Shown piece by piece: positions 25,682 to 34,022 of a stretch of DNA of 64,000 bases. Made by a program: the position numbers and the translations under genes. Under the pieces are notes generated by a model. That model saw nothing but the letters and a program-made list of their open reading frames with translations, was not told the origin of the DNA and ran no database searches. Source of the stretch: Herbaspirillum sp. RTI4 (lineage in GTDB: Bacteria > Pseudomonadota > Gammaproteobacteria > Burkholderiales > Burkholderiaceae_D). The stretch covers positions 2,418,001 to 2,482,000 of the forward strand of contig NZ_JAVIWQ010000002.1 in the NCBI RefSeq assembly GCF_034313965.1, given 5' to 3'. Each line of letters begins with the position of its first letter. Within the stretch, counting starts at the first letter, position 1.

Positions 25682-25804
25682 TGTCACTTATACGGTCGAT
25701 TATGTGACATTGTCCCGCAGTATTACTTCTTCAACAAAATTTGTCACTTAACCCGTTATTTATTGTATGACATACAAAGGGCTATAATCGATAAAAATGT
25801 GACA
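25682..25804. promoter_or_regulatory. Candidate res site between tnpR and tnpA
   Basis: The divergent region holds repeated half-sites TGTCAC/GTGACA: a dyad TGTCAC...GTGACA at 25682-25709, a second TGTCACTTA...TATGACA at 25742-25772, and a further GTGACA at 25799-25804 beside an AT-rich TATAATCGAT core. Two or three subsites in this position are the usual arrangement of a Tn3-type res, which also carries the promoters of both genes. Confidence 0.7.
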
Positions 25805-25837
25805 CCCATTCGACCCACGTTCTTATGATCATTTATT

Positions 25838-28800
25838 GTGCCTGTTAATTTTCTTACTCCTAGTCAGATTCGGAGCCATGGCCGTTACGATGGTCCGCCT
25901 ACCACAGACGAACTCTCACGCTATTTTCATCTGGACGACACCGATCATGCGTTGATCAATACGCGTCGGGAAAAACACACCAGGCTTGGATTTGCACTTC
26001 AACTCGCCACCGTCCGGTTTCTCGGTACCTTTCTCGATGATCCGGCGGACGTCCCCAACGAAGTTATCAGGATACTGAGCCAGCAACTGGCGATTGACGA
26101 TGGCGATTGCCTTTCAAAATACCGCAATAGTCGGCAACGCTGGGAACACGCGGCTGAAATACGCAGGTATTACGGCTACCGGGAATTTACCGAGTATCCG
26201 GTTGGTTTCCTTCTGGGGCGATGGCTCTATGCCTTGTGCTGGACCGGAACCGATCGGCCGAGCGTGTTGTTCGAGCGCGCCACTACTTGGCTATTGACCG
26301 GCAAGGTTCTACTGCCAGGCGCGACCGTGCTGGAACGTTTCATCGCGCGATTACGGCAGCGCGTGGAAGCGCGGCTTTGGCGCATGTTGTCGCACGGACT
26401 GAGTCTCGAACAGCGTATGCGGTTAGATGACTTACTCACGGTTCCGGCAGGCAACCGCAATTCGACGCTTGACCGACTGCGTACCGGTCCGGTTATGGTC
26501 AGTGCCTCGGCGCTGGTTCGCGCTCTTTTGCGCATCGAGGCCATCCGTGCGTTAGAAATTAGGTTGCCGGGGACGGCGAAAATTCCGCCGAGTCGCATTG
26601 CCGCGTTGGCCCGCTTCGCCAACACATCGAAAGTCACGGCGGTGTCTAGACTGCCTGAGGCACGCCGCATGGCAACGCTGGTGGCTTTCGTTTATACGCT
26701 GGAAGCCACAGCGCAGGACGATGCGTTGGAAGTCATGGAAATATTGCTGCATCAGTTGTTCAGCGGCGCGATGAAAGCTGATCAAAAAGCGCGCCTGCGC
26801 AGTCTGAAAGATCTGGATGCGGCAGCGACGGTGTTGGCGCAGGCTTGTGCATTTCTGCTCGACGTCGAATTGCCCGATAAAAAGTTGCGCGCAATGGTGT
26901 TCGAGAAAATTCAACAGGAACGACTCGCTGAAGCTATGCAAAAGGTGAGCGCCTTAGTCCGGCCGCCACAAGACGTTTTTTATCGGGAACTACACGCCCG
27001 TTATCGTCGGGTGCGGCGGTTTTTGCCTTCGCTACTGCAACATATCCATTTTGGTGCCGGACCCGCCGGCCGCACTGTGCTGGAAGCCATCAAATATCTG
27101 CATGTGCATGAAATCGATCATAAACGGAAGATCGATCCGCCGATGGCGATCGTGACAAAAGCATGGTTACCGCATGTGATCCCGGGAGAGGGCCAGCTGG
27201 ATCAACGGGCGTATATGTTTTGTGCGCTTGATCAGTTGCGTTCTGCATTGCGCCGACGCGATGTATTTGCTGACCCGAGTTGGCGCTACGCCGATCCGCG
27301 CAAAGGATTATTGTCAGACGCCGACTGGACGGCGGCGCGTCCGGTTATTTGCCGCACGCTCGGATTTTCTCCGGACGTCACACCGGTGTTGGCGGCCTTG
27401 GCGACAGAACTGGATCAAACGTATCGCGCTGTGGCGACACGCCTGCCGGAGAATCCGGCTGTGCGCATTGTGTGCAATGACGAGCAACATGATCTCGTTC
27501 TGAGTCCGCTTGACAAGATCGAAGAGCCACCCTCCTTGCTGGCATTGCGAGCAGAAGTGGCGGCGCGTCTGCCGCGTGTCGATGTGCCGGAAATTCTGCT
27601 TGAGATTGCCGCCCGTACCGATTTTGCGGAGGCGTTCACGCATGTGAGCGAACGCGAGGCGCGGGCGGCCGACTTGGTCACCAGTGTCTGCGCCGTATTA
27701 CTAGCCGAATCGTGCAACACCGGATTTGAGCCTTTGGTGCGGCAAGATGTCGCGGCCCTGCGACGTGATCGACTGTCTTGGGTCAATCAAAATTACATTC
27801 GCGATGAAACGCTGATTGCCGCGAACATGCGTCTGGTGTCGGCGCAAAACAAGATCGGATTGGCGCATGCCTGGGGCGGAGGCGAAGTCGCTTCTGCTGA
27901 TGGCATGCGTTTCGTAGTTCCGGTGCGCACCGTGCACGCCGGACCAAATCCCAAGTATTTTGGTATTGGCCGCGGCGTTACCTGGTACAACATGCTGTCC
28001 AGCCAATTTACTGGCTTGAATGCCATCACGGTACCCGGTACATTGCGCGACAGCCTGGTCTTACTAGCCGTCGTGCTGGAACAGCAAACCGAGCTGCAGC
28101 CGACCCACATCATGACCGACACGGGCGCTTATACGGACATCATCTTCGGTCTGTTTAGATTGCTGGGATATCGCTTCAGTCCACGCCTTGCCGATGTCGG
28201 CGGCACGCGGTTTTGGCGCATCGATCCCGATGCCGATTACGGTCCGCTCGACAAGATTGCGAAACAACGGGTCAACATGGCACTGATCGCTGAGCAATGG
28301 GACGATATTTTGCGATTAATCGGTTCGCTGAAGTTAGGACGAATACCGGCGACAGGGATCATGCGCACGCTGCAGGTCGGTGACCGACCTACGCGAATGG
28401 CCAAAGCCCTGGCAGAATTCGGACGTATTGAGAAATCGTTACACACACTGACCTTCATCGATAATGAAACCAAACGCCGCAATATTCTGATCCAGCTAAA
28501 CCGTGGCGAAAGCCGCCACGCTCTGGCGCGGGCCATATTCCATGGAAAACGTGGCGAGTTGCATCAGCGTTATCGGGAAGGCCAGGAAGACCAACTGGGT
28601 GCTTTGGGACTGGTCGCCAACGTCATCGTATTGTGGAATACCATTTATATGGAAGCGATTTTGAACAAGCTACGCAGTGAAGGTTACGTGGTGATAGACG
28701 AAGATGTGGCGCGATTGTCACCCTTGATTCATGAGCATATCAACATGCTGGGACGCTATTCTTTCGCGGTTCCAGAATCTGTGCTTCGCGGAGAATTGCG

Positions 28801-28846
28801 ACCGCTTAGGTCGCCGGGCGATACGGATAGGGAGTCTGTTCCGTAA
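25838..28846 (+). CDS. tnpA: Tn3-family transposase TnpA
   Basis: The 1002-residue protein has full Tn3-family length. It starts with the DUF4158-type region (MPVNFLTPSQIRSHGRYDGPP, DLDDTDHALINTRR-like), followed by the DDE catalytic half with THIMTDTGAYTDIIFGLFRLLGYRFSPRLAD (first acidic residues) and a late acidic segment in LYREGQEDQLGALGLVANVIVLWNT-like sequence. A GTG start at 25838 gives the usual N-terminus. The reading frame is intact, so the element may still be able to move. Its stop lies 50 bp from the right inverted repeat. Confidence 0.96.
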   Translation: MPVNFLTPSQIRSHGRYDGPPTTDELSRYFHLDDTDHALINTRREKHTRLGFALQLATVRFLGTFLDDPADVPNEVIRILSQQLAIDDGDCLSKYRNSRQRWEHAAEIRRYYGYREFTEYPVGFLLGRWLYALCWTGTDRPSVLFERATTWLLTGKVLLPGATVLERFIARLRQRVEARLWRMLSHGLSLEQRMRLDDLLTVPAGNRNSTLDRLRTGPVMVSASALVRALLRIEAIRALEIRLPGTAKIPPSRIAALARFANTSKVTAVSRLPEARRMATLVAFVYTLEATAQDDALEVMEILLHQLFSGAMKADQKARLRSLKDLDAAATVLAQACAFLLDVELPDKKLRAMVFEKIQQERLAEAMQKVSALVRPPQDVFYRELHARYRRVRRFLPSLLQHIHFGAGPAGRTVLEAIKYLHVHEIDHKRKIDPPMAIVTKAWLPHVIPGEGQLDQRAYMFCALDQLRSALRRRDVFADPSWRYADPRKGLLSDADWTAARPVICRTLGFSPDVTPVLAALATELDQTYRAVATRLPENPAVRIVCNDEQHDLVLSPLDKIEEPPSLLALRAEVAARLPRVDVPEILLEIAARTDFAEAFTHVSEREARAADLVTSVCAVLLAESCNTGFEPLVRQDVAALRRDRLSWVNQNYIRDETLIAANMRLVSAQNKIGLAHAWGGGEVASADGMRFVVPVRTVHAGPNPKYFGIGRGVTWYNMLSSQFTGLNAITVPGTLRDSLVLLAVVLEQQTELQPTHIMTDTGAYTDIIFGLFRLLGYRFSPRLADVGGTRFWRIDPDADYGPLDKIAKQRVNMALIAEQWDDILRLIGSLKLGRIPATGIMRTLQVGDRPTRMAKALAEFGRIEKSLHTLTFIDNETKRRNILIQLNRGESRHALARAIFHGKRGELHQRYREGQEDQLGALGLVANVIVLWNTIYMEAILNKLRSEGYVVIDEDVARLSPLIHEHINMLGRYSFAVPESVLRGELRPLRSPGDTDRESVP

Positions 28847-28896
28847 TCTTTTATATGAAAATTCGGTGGCTATCTGGTGTTTATATGACTTTTAGG

Positions 28897-28934
28897 CTTA
28901 ACCGCAATTTCTGTTCCGTTGCTCCCCACCCCCC
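28897..28934 (-). repeat. Right terminal inverted repeat (IRR) of the Tn3-family transposon
   Basis: On the plus strand it starts CTTAACCGCAATTTCTG and ends CCCACCCCCC. It is the reverse complement of the left repeat with four mismatches (two near the inner end, two near the outer CCCC). The core GTTCCGTTGCTCCCC is identical. Confidence 0.92.
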
Positions 28935-28939
28935 TATTT
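28935..28939 (+). repeat. Right copy of the 5-bp target-site duplication (TATTT)
   Basis: Exact repeat of 14239-14243, directly outside the right inverted repeat. Confidence 0.9.
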
Positions 28940-28980
28940 CTCTTCTGATATGACGCCACTTGGTGTTCGACAAGGCAATA

Positions 28981-29008
28981 AAAAAGGCACCGCATGCGGT
29001 GCCTTTTT
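28981..29008 (-). terminator. Bidirectional intrinsic terminator after the parvulin gene
   Basis: AAAAAGGCACCGCATGCGGTGCCTTTTT is a perfect palindrome: a 9-bp GC-rich arm with A/T runs on both sides. It lies 45 bp beyond the stop codon of the minus-strand parvulin gene and can also stop plus-strand transcripts leaving the transposon. Confidence 0.9.
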
Positions 29009-29052
29009 CTCGTTTCCCTCCTTGCCAGTGCGGCAAAAAGAGGAAAGAGGTA

Positions 29053-29829
29053 TTACTGGATCTTGGCTTTTTTACGCAACTCTTCTTGATACGCTTGCAA
29101 TTTCTTCTGTTGCAGCGCTTCGGTGATTTGCGGTTTGACTTCTTCCAGCGTAGGGATCTTTGCCGCACGTGTATCTTCCAGCTTGATCACGTGAAAACCG
29201 AACTGAGTCTTGACCGGTGTTTCGGTGATCTCGCCTTTTTTCAGTGCGACCAGCGCGTCTGAAAATGGTTTGACGAAAGAAGCTGGGGACGCCCAGTCCA
29301 GATCGCCGCCATTGGCAGCTGAGCCGGTGTCTTTCGATTGCTTGGCCAGATCTTCAAACTTGGTGCCGGCTTTGAGTTTGGCGATGATGGCCTTGGCTTC
29401 TTCTTCGGTGGCTACCAGGATATGGCGGGCATGGTATTCCTTGTCGCCAGCCTGCGACTTGAAGCGGTCGTATTCGGCCTTGATGGCGGCGTCGGTCACT
29501 GGATTCTTGCGCAGGTAGTCAGCAACGACCGCACGGACCAGAATCGACTGGCGCATCAGTTCCATCTGCGCTTTGACTTCGGCGCTGCTGTTGAGGCCAA
29601 GATGTTCCGCTTCCTGCATCAGGACTTCGCGGCCAATCAGTTCTTCTTTGGCGGCGCTGCGCAGTTGTGGGGTGTCAGCCTGACCTTGAGTGACCAGTTG
29701 TTTGACCATGGCATCGGCGCGCGATGAGGGGATGGCCTTGCCGTTGACGACGGCAATATTTTGAGCGAACACAGGTAAGGCGATGGCAGCAATTAATGCG
29801 ACCAGCAATTTAGCAGGTTTAAAAGTCAT
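29053..29829 (-). CDS. Periplasmic parvulin-type peptidyl-prolyl isomerase
   Basis: The 258-residue protein has a signal peptide (MTFKPAKLLVALIAAIALPVFAQ, cleaved near residue 23), a SurA/PrsA-like N-terminal helical chaperone region, and a parvulin domain. The domain runs from YHARHILVATEEEAKAIIAKL (near residue 130) through FEDLAKQSKDTGSAANGGDLDW to GFHVIKLEDTR. It should help fold exported proteins in the periplasm. ATG 29829 is preferred over the longer frame because the signal peptide begins there. It lies directly downstream of bolA and yciB, and the terminator at 28981-29008 ends the group. Confidence 0.9.
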   Translation of the reverse strand: MTFKPAKLLVALIAAIALPVFAQNIAVVNGKAIPSSRADAMVKQLVTQGQADTPQLRSAAKEELIGREVLMQEAEHLGLNSSAEVKAQMELMRQSILVRAVVADYLRKNPVTDAAIKAEYDRFKSQAGDKEYHARHILVATEEEAKAIIAKLKAGTKFEDLAKQSKDTGSAANGGDLDWASPASFVKPFSDALVALKKGEITETPVKTQFGFHVIKLEDTRAAKIPTLEEVKPQITEALQQKKLQAYQEELRKKAKIQ

Positions 29830-29950
29830 TGTGATTCCTAAAATGAAAAGAAACGTGGGAAGGTAATGTGCTGGAAGAGTTGATGAAGATCTGAGATATG
29901 AAATGGGTCGGTCGGAGTATTTATGGACATTGTTAAGGTCGGGTCCGACT

Positions 29951-30262
29951 TTAAGGCATCTCTGATGACTGGCTTTCTGCATCCGCCAGTCTCGCTGCAT
30001 CTGCCGGCGTTAATGCAGTAATCGCCAGCGCATGAATATCGTCTTGCATCATGGATGAGAGGCAATCATACACCAGCCTATGGCGTGCAATGCGGTTTTT
30101 ACCCTCAAAATAAGATGTAACAATATTTATCCGAAAATGCCCGCCACCGCTGGCGGCACCGGCATGGCCGGCATGCAAGGCCGAATCATCTTCGACGATG
30201 CAGGACTGCGGCGCAAAAGCAGTTTCCAGTTTTTGCTGGATGGCGTCGACGCGCGCGTTCAC
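29951..30262 (-). CDS. bolA: BolA family protein
   Basis: The 103-residue protein has the BolA/IbaG-like fold with the conserved stretch [27 protein letters not shown], in which the helix-turn contains the invariant [14 protein letters not shown] core. BolA proteins work with monothiol glutaredoxins in iron-sulfur cluster handling and stress or cell-shape control. A GTG at 30262 overlaps the yciB stop (GTGA) and gives the normal length; the frame is open further upstream but only as antisense/shadow of yciB. The overlap suggests translational coupling with yciB. Confidence 0.85.
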   Translation of the reverse strand: MNARVDAIQQKLETAFAPQSCIVEDDSALHAGHAGAASGGGHFRINIVTSYFEGKNRIARHRLVYDCLSSMMQDDIHALAITALTPADAARLADAESQSSEMP

Positions 30263-30879
30263 TCTGCTTCCTTGATGTATTTGGACAGCATGAGCGTTTG
30301 CGCCACGATGAAGATGAACATCAGACCAATGCCGCCGAACAACTTGAAGTTGACCCAGTCGGCCGTTGAGAAATGAAAGGCGACGTACAAATTGAGCCCA
30401 CCCATGACGGCAAAGAAAGCCACCCAGACCAGGTTCAGGCGCGCCCATATCGGTTCTGGCAAGACCATTTGTTTTTCCATCATCACGCGGATCAGGTTTT
30501 TTTTCAGGATCAACTGACTGCCCAGCAGCGCGGCGGCGAAACACCAGTACAACACGGTCGGCTTCCATTTGATGAAGGTGTCATCATGGAAATAGATGGT
30601 CGCGCTACCAAGGAAAGTAATGATCAGCAGGGATACCCACAACATGCCGTCGACTTTCTTGCGGCGTGCCAGCAGGTAGCCGATCTGCGCTAACGTGGCG
30701 ATGATCGTGACCGCTGTTGCCAGCAGGATAGGGGCTTGCGACGGCAATATCGATCCGCCCGACATCAGGCCCGACATGGTGTCGGTAACCAGTGATTGCG
30801 CGGCGGCGACATTCCCTTCGCCCCATTTGAAGACGATGAAAAATAATATGACGGGGAACAGATCAAACAAAAACTTCAT
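30259..30879 (-). CDS. yciB: Inner-membrane septation protein A (YciB)
   Basis: The 206-residue integral membrane protein begins [20 protein letters not shown], the typical YciB start. It has about five membrane segments and the conserved [24 protein letters not shown] stretch near residue 90. YciB (IspZ family) contributes to cell division and envelope integrity. The order yciB-bolA-parvulin is common in Burkholderiales as I recall it. msrB lies 20 bp upstream on the same strand, so these genes may be one transcript. Confidence 0.92.
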   Translation of the reverse strand: MKFLFDLFPVILFFIVFKWGEGNVAAAQSLVTDTMSGLMSGGSILPSQAPILLATAVTIIATLAQIGYLLARRKKVDGMLWVSLLIITFLGSATIYFHDDTFIKWKPTVLYWCFAAALLGSQLILKKNLIRVMMEKQMVLPEPIWARLNLVWVAFFAVMGGLNLYVAFHFSTADWVNFKLFGGIGLMFIFIVAQTLMLSKYIKEAE

Positions 30880-30899
30880 GGGGAAATCACTTATTCAGG

Positions 30900-31301
30900 T
30901 TAGGCAGCAGGGTCGAAACGCAGTGAGGCCGAATTGATGCAATAGCGCAGTCCGGTCGGCGGCGGGCCGTCTGGAAAGACATGACCCAGATGCGCATCGC
31001 AGACATTGCACACGATTTCAGTGCGTTGCATGCCATGCGAACGGTCCACTATTTCACGCACATTGTCGGCATTCAATGCCTGGAAGTAACTGGGCCAGCC
31101 GCAACCGGAATCAAACTTGGTATCGGAAGCGAACAGCGGCGTGTTACAGCAGACGCAAGTATATATGCCGGCTTCATGGTGGTCCCAGTATTGCCCGGTA
31201 AAAGCGCGTTCGGTCGCAGCCTGCCGGGTGACCTGGTACTGCATGGTGTCGAGCATGGCACGCCATTCGGCGTCGGTCTTGCGGATTTTTTCTGTGCTCA
31301 T
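30900..31301 (-). CDS. msrB: Peptide-methionine (R)-S-oxide reductase MsrB
   Basis: MsrB repairs the R-sulfoxide of methionine in oxidised proteins. The 133-residue cytoplasmic protein has both zinc CxxC pairs (CVCC in [11 protein letters not shown] near residue 50; CNVC in [18 protein letters not shown] near residue 97) and the catalytic cysteine in [11 protein letters not shown] near residue 122. It lies between selO and yciB on the minus strand, separated from selO by about 40 bp. Confidence 0.95.
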   Translation of the reverse strand: MSTEKIRKTDAEWRAMLDTMQYQVTRQAATERAFTGQYWDHHEAGIYTCVCCNTPLFASDTKFDSGCGWPSYFQALNADNVREIVDRSHGMQRTEIVCNVCDAHLGHVFPDGPPPTGLRYCINSASLRFDPAA

Positions 31302-31344
31302 TGCGGGTTGCTCCTAATCGAAAATGCGTGCGTTTCGGTCGATC

Positions 31345-32862
31345 TCATGATGAACAACTTACCTCCAGATGCTGCGCCCAGTCGGGTGGCAGTTCAGCGT
31401 AGCGCTCATATTCCGGTTGTTCGTCAAACGGATGTTGCAGGATCTGTAACAAGGTGGCGACTTCGGAAAAATCTTTCTGTTCCGCTTTTTCTATCGCTTG
31501 CTGCGCGAGGTAATTGCGCAGCACATACTTGGGGTTGATTTGGTCCATTGCTAGTTTACGCGGCTGGTCCTGGCTATTTTCCTGCCGCAGACGGGCGCGA
31601 TATTGCACCGCCCAGGCATCGAAAGCGTCGCGGTCGATAAACAGGTCGCGCAGCGTATGTTCCGCTTCAGCAGCGGGACTGTGCGCGTCTGTTGATGGTT
31701 CGACAGTGAAGTTGCCTAGTGAGCGGAAAAACAAAGTGAAATCGACATGACTCGCTTGCAAGATGGCAAACAAGGCATCGCTCAGGGTAGTGTCGTCGGC
31801 CTGTTCGGTTTGCAAACCGAGTTTGGCGCGCAGCAGGCTTTGAAAGTGTTCGGCAAAAGCGGGCTGATAGACGGCCAGTGCTGCTTTGGTTGTTTCGACA
31901 TCGTCGATCAGCGGCAGCAGCGCTTGCCCTAAAGCGTAGCAATTCCATTCGCCGATTTGCGGTTGCATCGCATACGAGTAGCGTCCCTGCTGGTCGGTAT
32001 GGTTGCAGATATGTTTGGCATCGAACGCTTCCATGAAACCGAAGGGGCCGTAATCGAGGGTCAGTCCGAGGATGGACATATTGTCGGTATTCATCACGCC
32101 ATGCATGAAACCGACCGCCTGCCAGTGCGCAATCATGTGCGCGGTGCGGCGCGTGACTTCGCTGAGCAAGGCGGCATACGGCTGCTCCAGCGCGGCCAGT
32201 TCCGGGAAAGACTGTGCAATCACGGTATCGGCCAGCAGCTTGAGCTGATCATGGCGCTGGCCGTAATACCAGTGTTCAAAGGAACCGAAGCGGATAAAGC
32301 TGGGAGCCAGACGCGTGACGACCGCGGCGGTTTCGGCGGTTTCGCGCACCACGGTCTGATCCGAGCCGGTGATGCACAGCGCCCGCGTGGTCGGAATGCC
32401 AAGCGCGGCCATGGCTTCGGAGCAGAGAAATTCACGGATCGATGAACGCAGTACAGCGCGCCCGTCACCCATGCGCGAATAGGGGGTCTTGCCGGCACCC
32501 TTGAGTTGTACTTCCAGCGTGCCGTTGCCGGAGACGACGTCGCCCAACAGAATGGCGCGGCCATCGCCCAGTTGTCCGGCCCAGACGCCGAACTGATGGC
32601 CGGAATAGACGGCGGACAGCGGCTGCGAACCTGGGGCGATCTGGTTGCCGGTCAGGATGGCGAGCAGTTCCGGCCTTGCTACTTGTTCTGCGCTCAAGCC
32701 TACCAGTGCCGCCGCCGATGCGCTAACCGCCACCAGATAAGGGGCGGGCAAGGGGGTAGGCATCAGCCGGGTATAAAACGCGGGCGGTAATGCGGCAAAG
32801 GCATTTTGAAACGTCAGGCCGGACGATTCAGCGTGCAGCTCTGGCTGAATGGAATTTTGCAT
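31345..32862 (-). CDS. selO: Protein adenylyltransferase SelO (YdiU)
   Basis: SelO is a pseudokinase-fold enzyme that transfers AMP to protein hydroxyl groups and is linked to redox control. The 505-residue protein has the characteristic YSGHQFGVWAGQLGDGRAILLGDV region near residue 85. Other conserved parts are QLKGAGKTPYSRMGDGRAVLRSSIREFLCSEAM near 130, the HGVMNTDNMSILGLTLDYGPFGFM catalytic region near 240, and a C-terminal NPKYVLRNYLAQ segment near residue 445. ATG 32862 is preferred over the earlier frame start because family similarity begins near residue 15. msrB, also redox-linked, follows on the same strand. Confidence 0.93.
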   Translation of the reverse strand: MQNSIQPELHAESSGLTFQNAFAALPPAFYTRLMPTPLPAPYLVAVSASAAALVGLSAEQVARPELLAILTGNQIAPGSQPLSAVYSGHQFGVWAGQLGDGRAILLGDVVSGNGTLEVQLKGAGKTPYSRMGDGRAVLRSSIREFLCSEAMAALGIPTTRALCITGSDQTVVRETAETAAVVTRLAPSFIRFGSFEHWYYGQRHDQLKLLADTVIAQSFPELAALEQPYAALLSEVTRRTAHMIAHWQAVGFMHGVMNTDNMSILGLTLDYGPFGFMEAFDAKHICNHTDQQGRYSYAMQPQIGEWNCYALGQALLPLIDDVETTKAALAVYQPAFAEHFQSLLRAKLGLQTEQADDTTLSDALFAILQASHVDFTLFFRSLGNFTVEPSTDAHSPAAEAEHTLRDLFIDRDAFDAWAVQYRARLRQENSQDQPRKLAMDQINPKYVLRNYLAQQAIEKAEQKDFSEVATLLQILQHPFDEQPEYERYAELPPDWAQHLEVSCSS

Positions 32863-33071
32863 GCCGTTTCCTTGAGTGAAGAGGGGATGTCGAAGGCGTA
32901 GCGCTATGTCGCGCGCAATCTGGCATTTTAAAGGATTACGCCATGCCGCGTCGCCACCGCTCATTCGAGGGAGGCGGTGCGCCACCAGCCGGAACCGCTA
33001 AAATACGCCACGGCTAAACTCCGGCCGCGAGAAATAGGGAAAGAAATAGAAAAAGAAAGGGATGACGTCGT

Positions 33072-34022
33072 TTGGAATTTTTTTCAGTCACTTTGCTCAA
33101 CGGCCTCAGTTACGGGCTCCTGTTGTTCCTGCTGTCGTCCGGCTTGACGCTGATTTTCAGCATGCTGGGCGTGCTCAATTTCGCCCATGCCAGTTTCTAT
33201 ATGTTAGGGGCCTATCTGGCCTCGACCCTCAGCGCGCGTTGGGGTTTCTGGCTGGCCTTGCCGCTTGCGCCTTTGCTGACGGGAGTCATGGGGGCGCTGG
33301 TGGAGCGTTACGGCCTGCGACGGGTGCGGCGGCATGGACATCTGGCTGAGCTGATGTTTACCTTCGGCCTCGGTTACGTGATGTTGGAACTGGTGCAACT
33401 GGCATGGGGGCGAGGCACGCAGCCGTACGCCGTGCCGCCCGGCTTGCAGGGCACACTCTTTCTGCTGTATTCCACGGCGTTCCCGATCTATCGCGGCTTC
33501 ATGCTGGCGGTGGCTTTGCTGACGCTGGTATTGCTGGCAGCGGCGCTGCGGTATAGCCGCGCCGGACTGCTGATTCAGGCGGCCTTGCAACATCCGTCCA
33601 TGGTGCAGGCGCTGGGGCATGATGTGCCGCGCCTGTACATGCTGACTTTTGGCGGCGGTTGCGCATTGGCCGGACTCGCCGGTGTATTGGGTGGCAATGC
33701 TTTCGTGACGGAGCCGGGCATGGCTGCCACGGTCGGCAATGTGGTGTTTGTCGTGGTCGTGCTGGGTGGATTGGGATCGCTGGCCGGTGCTTTCTGCGGT
33801 TCACTGCTGATTGGCTTGCTGCAAACGGCGGCGGTCTCTATCGATTATTCGATGGCGCATTTGCTGGCCGTGATGGGTGTTGATGCGGCCGCGCTGCCGC
33901 TGGCTCTGGCACCGCTCTGGCAATTGAGTCTGGCGCAAATGGCGCCGGTGCTGCCTTATATGCTGTTGGTGCCGATGTTGATTTTCCGGCCCCGTGGCTT
34001 GCTTGGACGACGCGCAGGATGA
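33072..34022 (+). CDS. Branched-chain amino acid-type ABC permease (LivH family)
   Basis: The 316-residue inner-membrane permease has the LivH pattern: NGLSYGLLLFLLSSGLTLIFSMLGVLNFAHASFYMLGAY at the start, and the later GLGSLAGAFCGSLLIGLLQT segment near residue 235. A TTG start at 33072 lies about 10 bases after AAAGGGA. Its stop overlaps the livM ATG (ATGA). The family imports branched-chain amino acids, amides, urea or aromatic acids; the substrate is not evident here because no binding-protein gene is adjacent. Confidence 0.9.
   Translation: MEFFSVTLLNGLSYGLLLFLLSSGLTLIFSMLGVLNFAHASFYMLGAYLASTLSARWGFWLALPLAPLLTGVMGALVERYGLRRVRRHGHLAELMFTFGLGYVMLELVQLAWGRGTQPYAVPPGLQGTLFLLYSTAFPIYRGFMLAVALLTLVLLAAALRYSRAGLLIQAALQHPSMVQALGHDVPRLYMLTFGGGCALAGLAGVLGGNAFVTEPGMAATVGNVVFVVVVLGGLGSLAGAFCGSLLIGLLQTAAVSIDYSMAHLLAVMGVDAAALPLALAPLWQLSLAQMAPVLPYMLLVPMLIFRPRGLLGRRAG

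Larger units (their letters stand above)
14244..28934 (+). mobile_element. Complete Tn3-family transposon carrying gallate catabolism genes (14,691 bp)
   Basis: The ends are 38-bp inverted repeats starting GGGG and ending in TTAAG (as in Tn3), 34 of 38 identical, and the element is flanked by identical TATTT target duplications. It encodes TnpA and TnpR divergently at the right end, with repeated TGTCAC/GTGACA motifs between them as a candidate resolution site. The rest of the element is cargo: porin, 4-TM protein, DUF1932 dehydrogenase, RraA-type aldolase, LigJ-type hydratase, PrpF-type tautomerase, LysR regulator, MFS symporter and gallate dioxygenase. Intact ends, intact transposition genes and a clean duplication argue for a fairly recent insertion between the nitrate operon and the parvulin gene. 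Confidence 0.93.

Noticed and set aside
30263..30568. Long upstream extension of bolA
   Set aside because: It lies in an alternative frame of yciB. The BolA fold begins right after the GTG at 30262.
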